Shown one piece after another: positions 5,578 to 6,131 of a stretch of DNA of 6,131 bases. The stretch comes from Actinomycetes bacterium (GTDB taxonomy: Bacteria; Actinomycetota; Actinomycetes; Mycobacteriales; Mycobacteriaceae): assembly GCA_023415515.1 (NCBI GenBank), contig JAEZKH010000431.1, forward strand, positions 1 through 6,131, written 5' to 3'. Within the stretch, counting starts at the first letter, position 1; every line of letters begins with the position of its first letter. Under the pieces are notes generated by a model. It was not told where the DNA came from, searched no databases, and saw only the letters and a program-made list of their open reading frames with translations. Made by a program: the position numbers and the translations under genes.

Positions 5578-5769
5578 GTGGCAGACAAGAAGCAGAAGGC
5601 CCGCTACGTGGACAACGGGTGGCCGGCAACCGACGGAGAAGACGATCACGCGGTCAGCGAACTGGCCGCCGACCGCACCGGCGCACTGTCGCCGTTCGGC
5701 GATCTGACGTTCCCGCTGCCCTCTGACGAGCTGCCGTACACCCACCCGGTCACGGTCGTCAACAGGTAG
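5578..5769 (+). CDS. Small conserved protein of unknown function upstream of moaC (Rv0863 type)
   Basis: This gene encodes 63 residues starting at GTG and reading MADKKQKARYVDNGWPATDG, with a conserved-looking end SPFGDLTFPLPSDELPYTHP. The product begins basic and then becomes acidic, with no hydrophobic segment, signal peptide, cysteine cluster or domain that I recognise. Its position between the divergent helicase-associated gene and moaC matches M. tuberculosis Rv0863, although I recall that protein as annotated longer. The GTG at 5578 is chosen because the residues before it look non-coding, no ATG, GTG or TTG lies shortly upstream in frame, and a -10-like hexamer sits just before it. The stop TAG (5767-5769) is two bases from the moaC start, so the two are almost surely cotranscribed and probably translationally coupled. 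A link to molybdenum cofactor synthesis is suggested only by this arrangement. Confidence 0.82.
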   Translation: MADKKQKARYVDNGWPATDGEDDHAVSELAADRTGALSPFGDLTFPLPSDELPYTHPVTVVNR

Positions 5770-5771
5770 TC

Positions 5772-6131
5772 GTGGCGCAAGCCGATCCACCCGGCTCCGG
5801 GCGGCTGTCTCACCTCGACGACTCGGGCGCGGCCCACATGGTCGACGTGACCGGTAAGGACACGGGCAGGCGCACCGCTGTTGCGGCAGCCACTCTGCAC
5901 ACCCGCACGGACGTCATCGACCTCATCGCGTCAGGCGGGCTGCCCAAGGGCGATGCGCTCGCCACCGCCAGGATCGCAGGCATCCTCGCCGCCAAGCGCA
6001 CGAGCGACCTGATACCGCTGTGCCATCAGCTCGCGCTGACCGGTGTCGACGTCGACTTCGCGGTCGGTTCGGCCGAGGTGGGCATCACCGCCACGGTGCA
6101 CACCACCGACCGCACGGGCGTCGAGATGGAG
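5772..6131 (+). CDS. moaC: Cyclic pyranopterin monophosphate synthase MoaC, N-terminal part
   Basis: MoaC works with the radical-SAM enzyme MoaA in the first stage of molybdenum cofactor synthesis, converting the MoaA product 3',8-cyclo-7,8-dihydro-GTP into cyclic pyranopterin monophosphate in the cytoplasm. The window contains 120 of about 160 residues; the gene continues beyond the right edge. Clear signatures are AAHMVDVTGK 20-29, PKGDALATARIAG 58-70 with the catalytic lysine K59, LIPLCH 80-85 with the active-site histidine H85, and TGVEME 115-120, which carries active-site acidic residues in the family. The final YDMCKA region lies outside. The family's usual PLCHPL reads PLCHQL here. The start is GTG 5772, with AGG five bases upstream overlapping the previous gene's stop. 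The first ATG (5838) would remove conserved residues and is rejected. Mycobacteria can carry several moaC copies; by neighbourhood this is the one called moaC2 in M. tuberculosis. Confidence 0.95.
   Translation, partial: MAQADPPGSGRLSHLDDSGAAHMVDVTGKDTGRRTAVAAATLHTRTDVIDLIASGGLPKGDALATARIAGILAAKRTSDLIPLCHQLALTGVDVDFAVGSAEVGITATVHTTDRTGVEME

Noticed and set aside
5472..5588. Upstream ATG giving the helicase-associated protein 39 extra residues
   Set aside because: The added residues look non-coding, would overlap the divergent gene's start, and are not part of the homologous protein, which begins at MSEHNPGTPLGAWL.
1..6131. CRISPR array, tRNA, rRNA, transposase, phage or defence genes
   Set aside because: I saw no regularly spaced repeats, cloverleaf, rRNA-like segment or transposase signature; the genes are ordinary chromosomal ones.

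Overview
This window looks like chromosomal DNA from a mycobacterium, most likely a Mycolicibacterium-type species rather than the tuberculosis complex. The G+C content is very high, codons end mostly in G or C, and the right two thirds follow the order I recall for M. tuberculosis Rv0861c (ercc3/XPB helicase), Rv0862c (helicase-associated protein), Rv0863 (small conserved protein) and Rv0864 (moaC2). The left third does not follow that order. As I recall it, M. tuberculosis has fadB converging on ercc3, whereas here a cupin gene and an acetate/monocarboxylate symporter lie there. The species call is inference from remembered gene order and protein similarity; no search was run.

Layout, left to right. 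Positions 1-848 (+) hold the C-terminal half of an ActP/MctC-type sodium:solute symporter, cut by the window edge. The 140-base gap after it holds a short hairpin right behind the stop and a perfect 13-bp inverted repeat. Positions 989-1333 (+) encode a 114-residue single-domain cupin with a clear ribosome binding site. On the minus strand, 1440-3098 encodes a complete XPB/ERCC3-type helicase. A 30-codon ORF (1351-1443, -) overlaps the helicase stop in an ATGA arrangement and fills nearly all of the convergent gap; it may be a coupled microprotein or a gene remnant. Upstream of the helicase, also on the minus strand, 3216-5471 encodes a 751-residue helicase-associated protein. A 106-base divergent promoter region separates it from a plus-strand operon of a 63-residue conserved protein (5578-5769) and moaC (5772 to the window edge), which are only two bases apart.

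How the genes work together. The most interesting unit is the minus-strand pair. The 751-residue protein has no helicase motifs of its own, but residues about 472-561 visibly align with residues 9-102 of the neighbouring XPB helicase, and its C-terminus looks like a WYL-type sensor domain. This suggests a DNA-repair or transcription-linked partner of XPB, comparable in concept to the p52-XPB pairing in eukaryotic TFIIH; that functional link is a hypothesis. The plus-strand pair to its right belongs to molybdenum cofactor synthesis. Three genes (helicase, helicase-associated protein, 63-residue protein) have a -10-like hexamer 6-8 bases before a plausible start codon, the pattern of leaderless mycobacterial transcripts. 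I found no tRNA, rRNA, CRISPR array, insertion sequence or phage gene.
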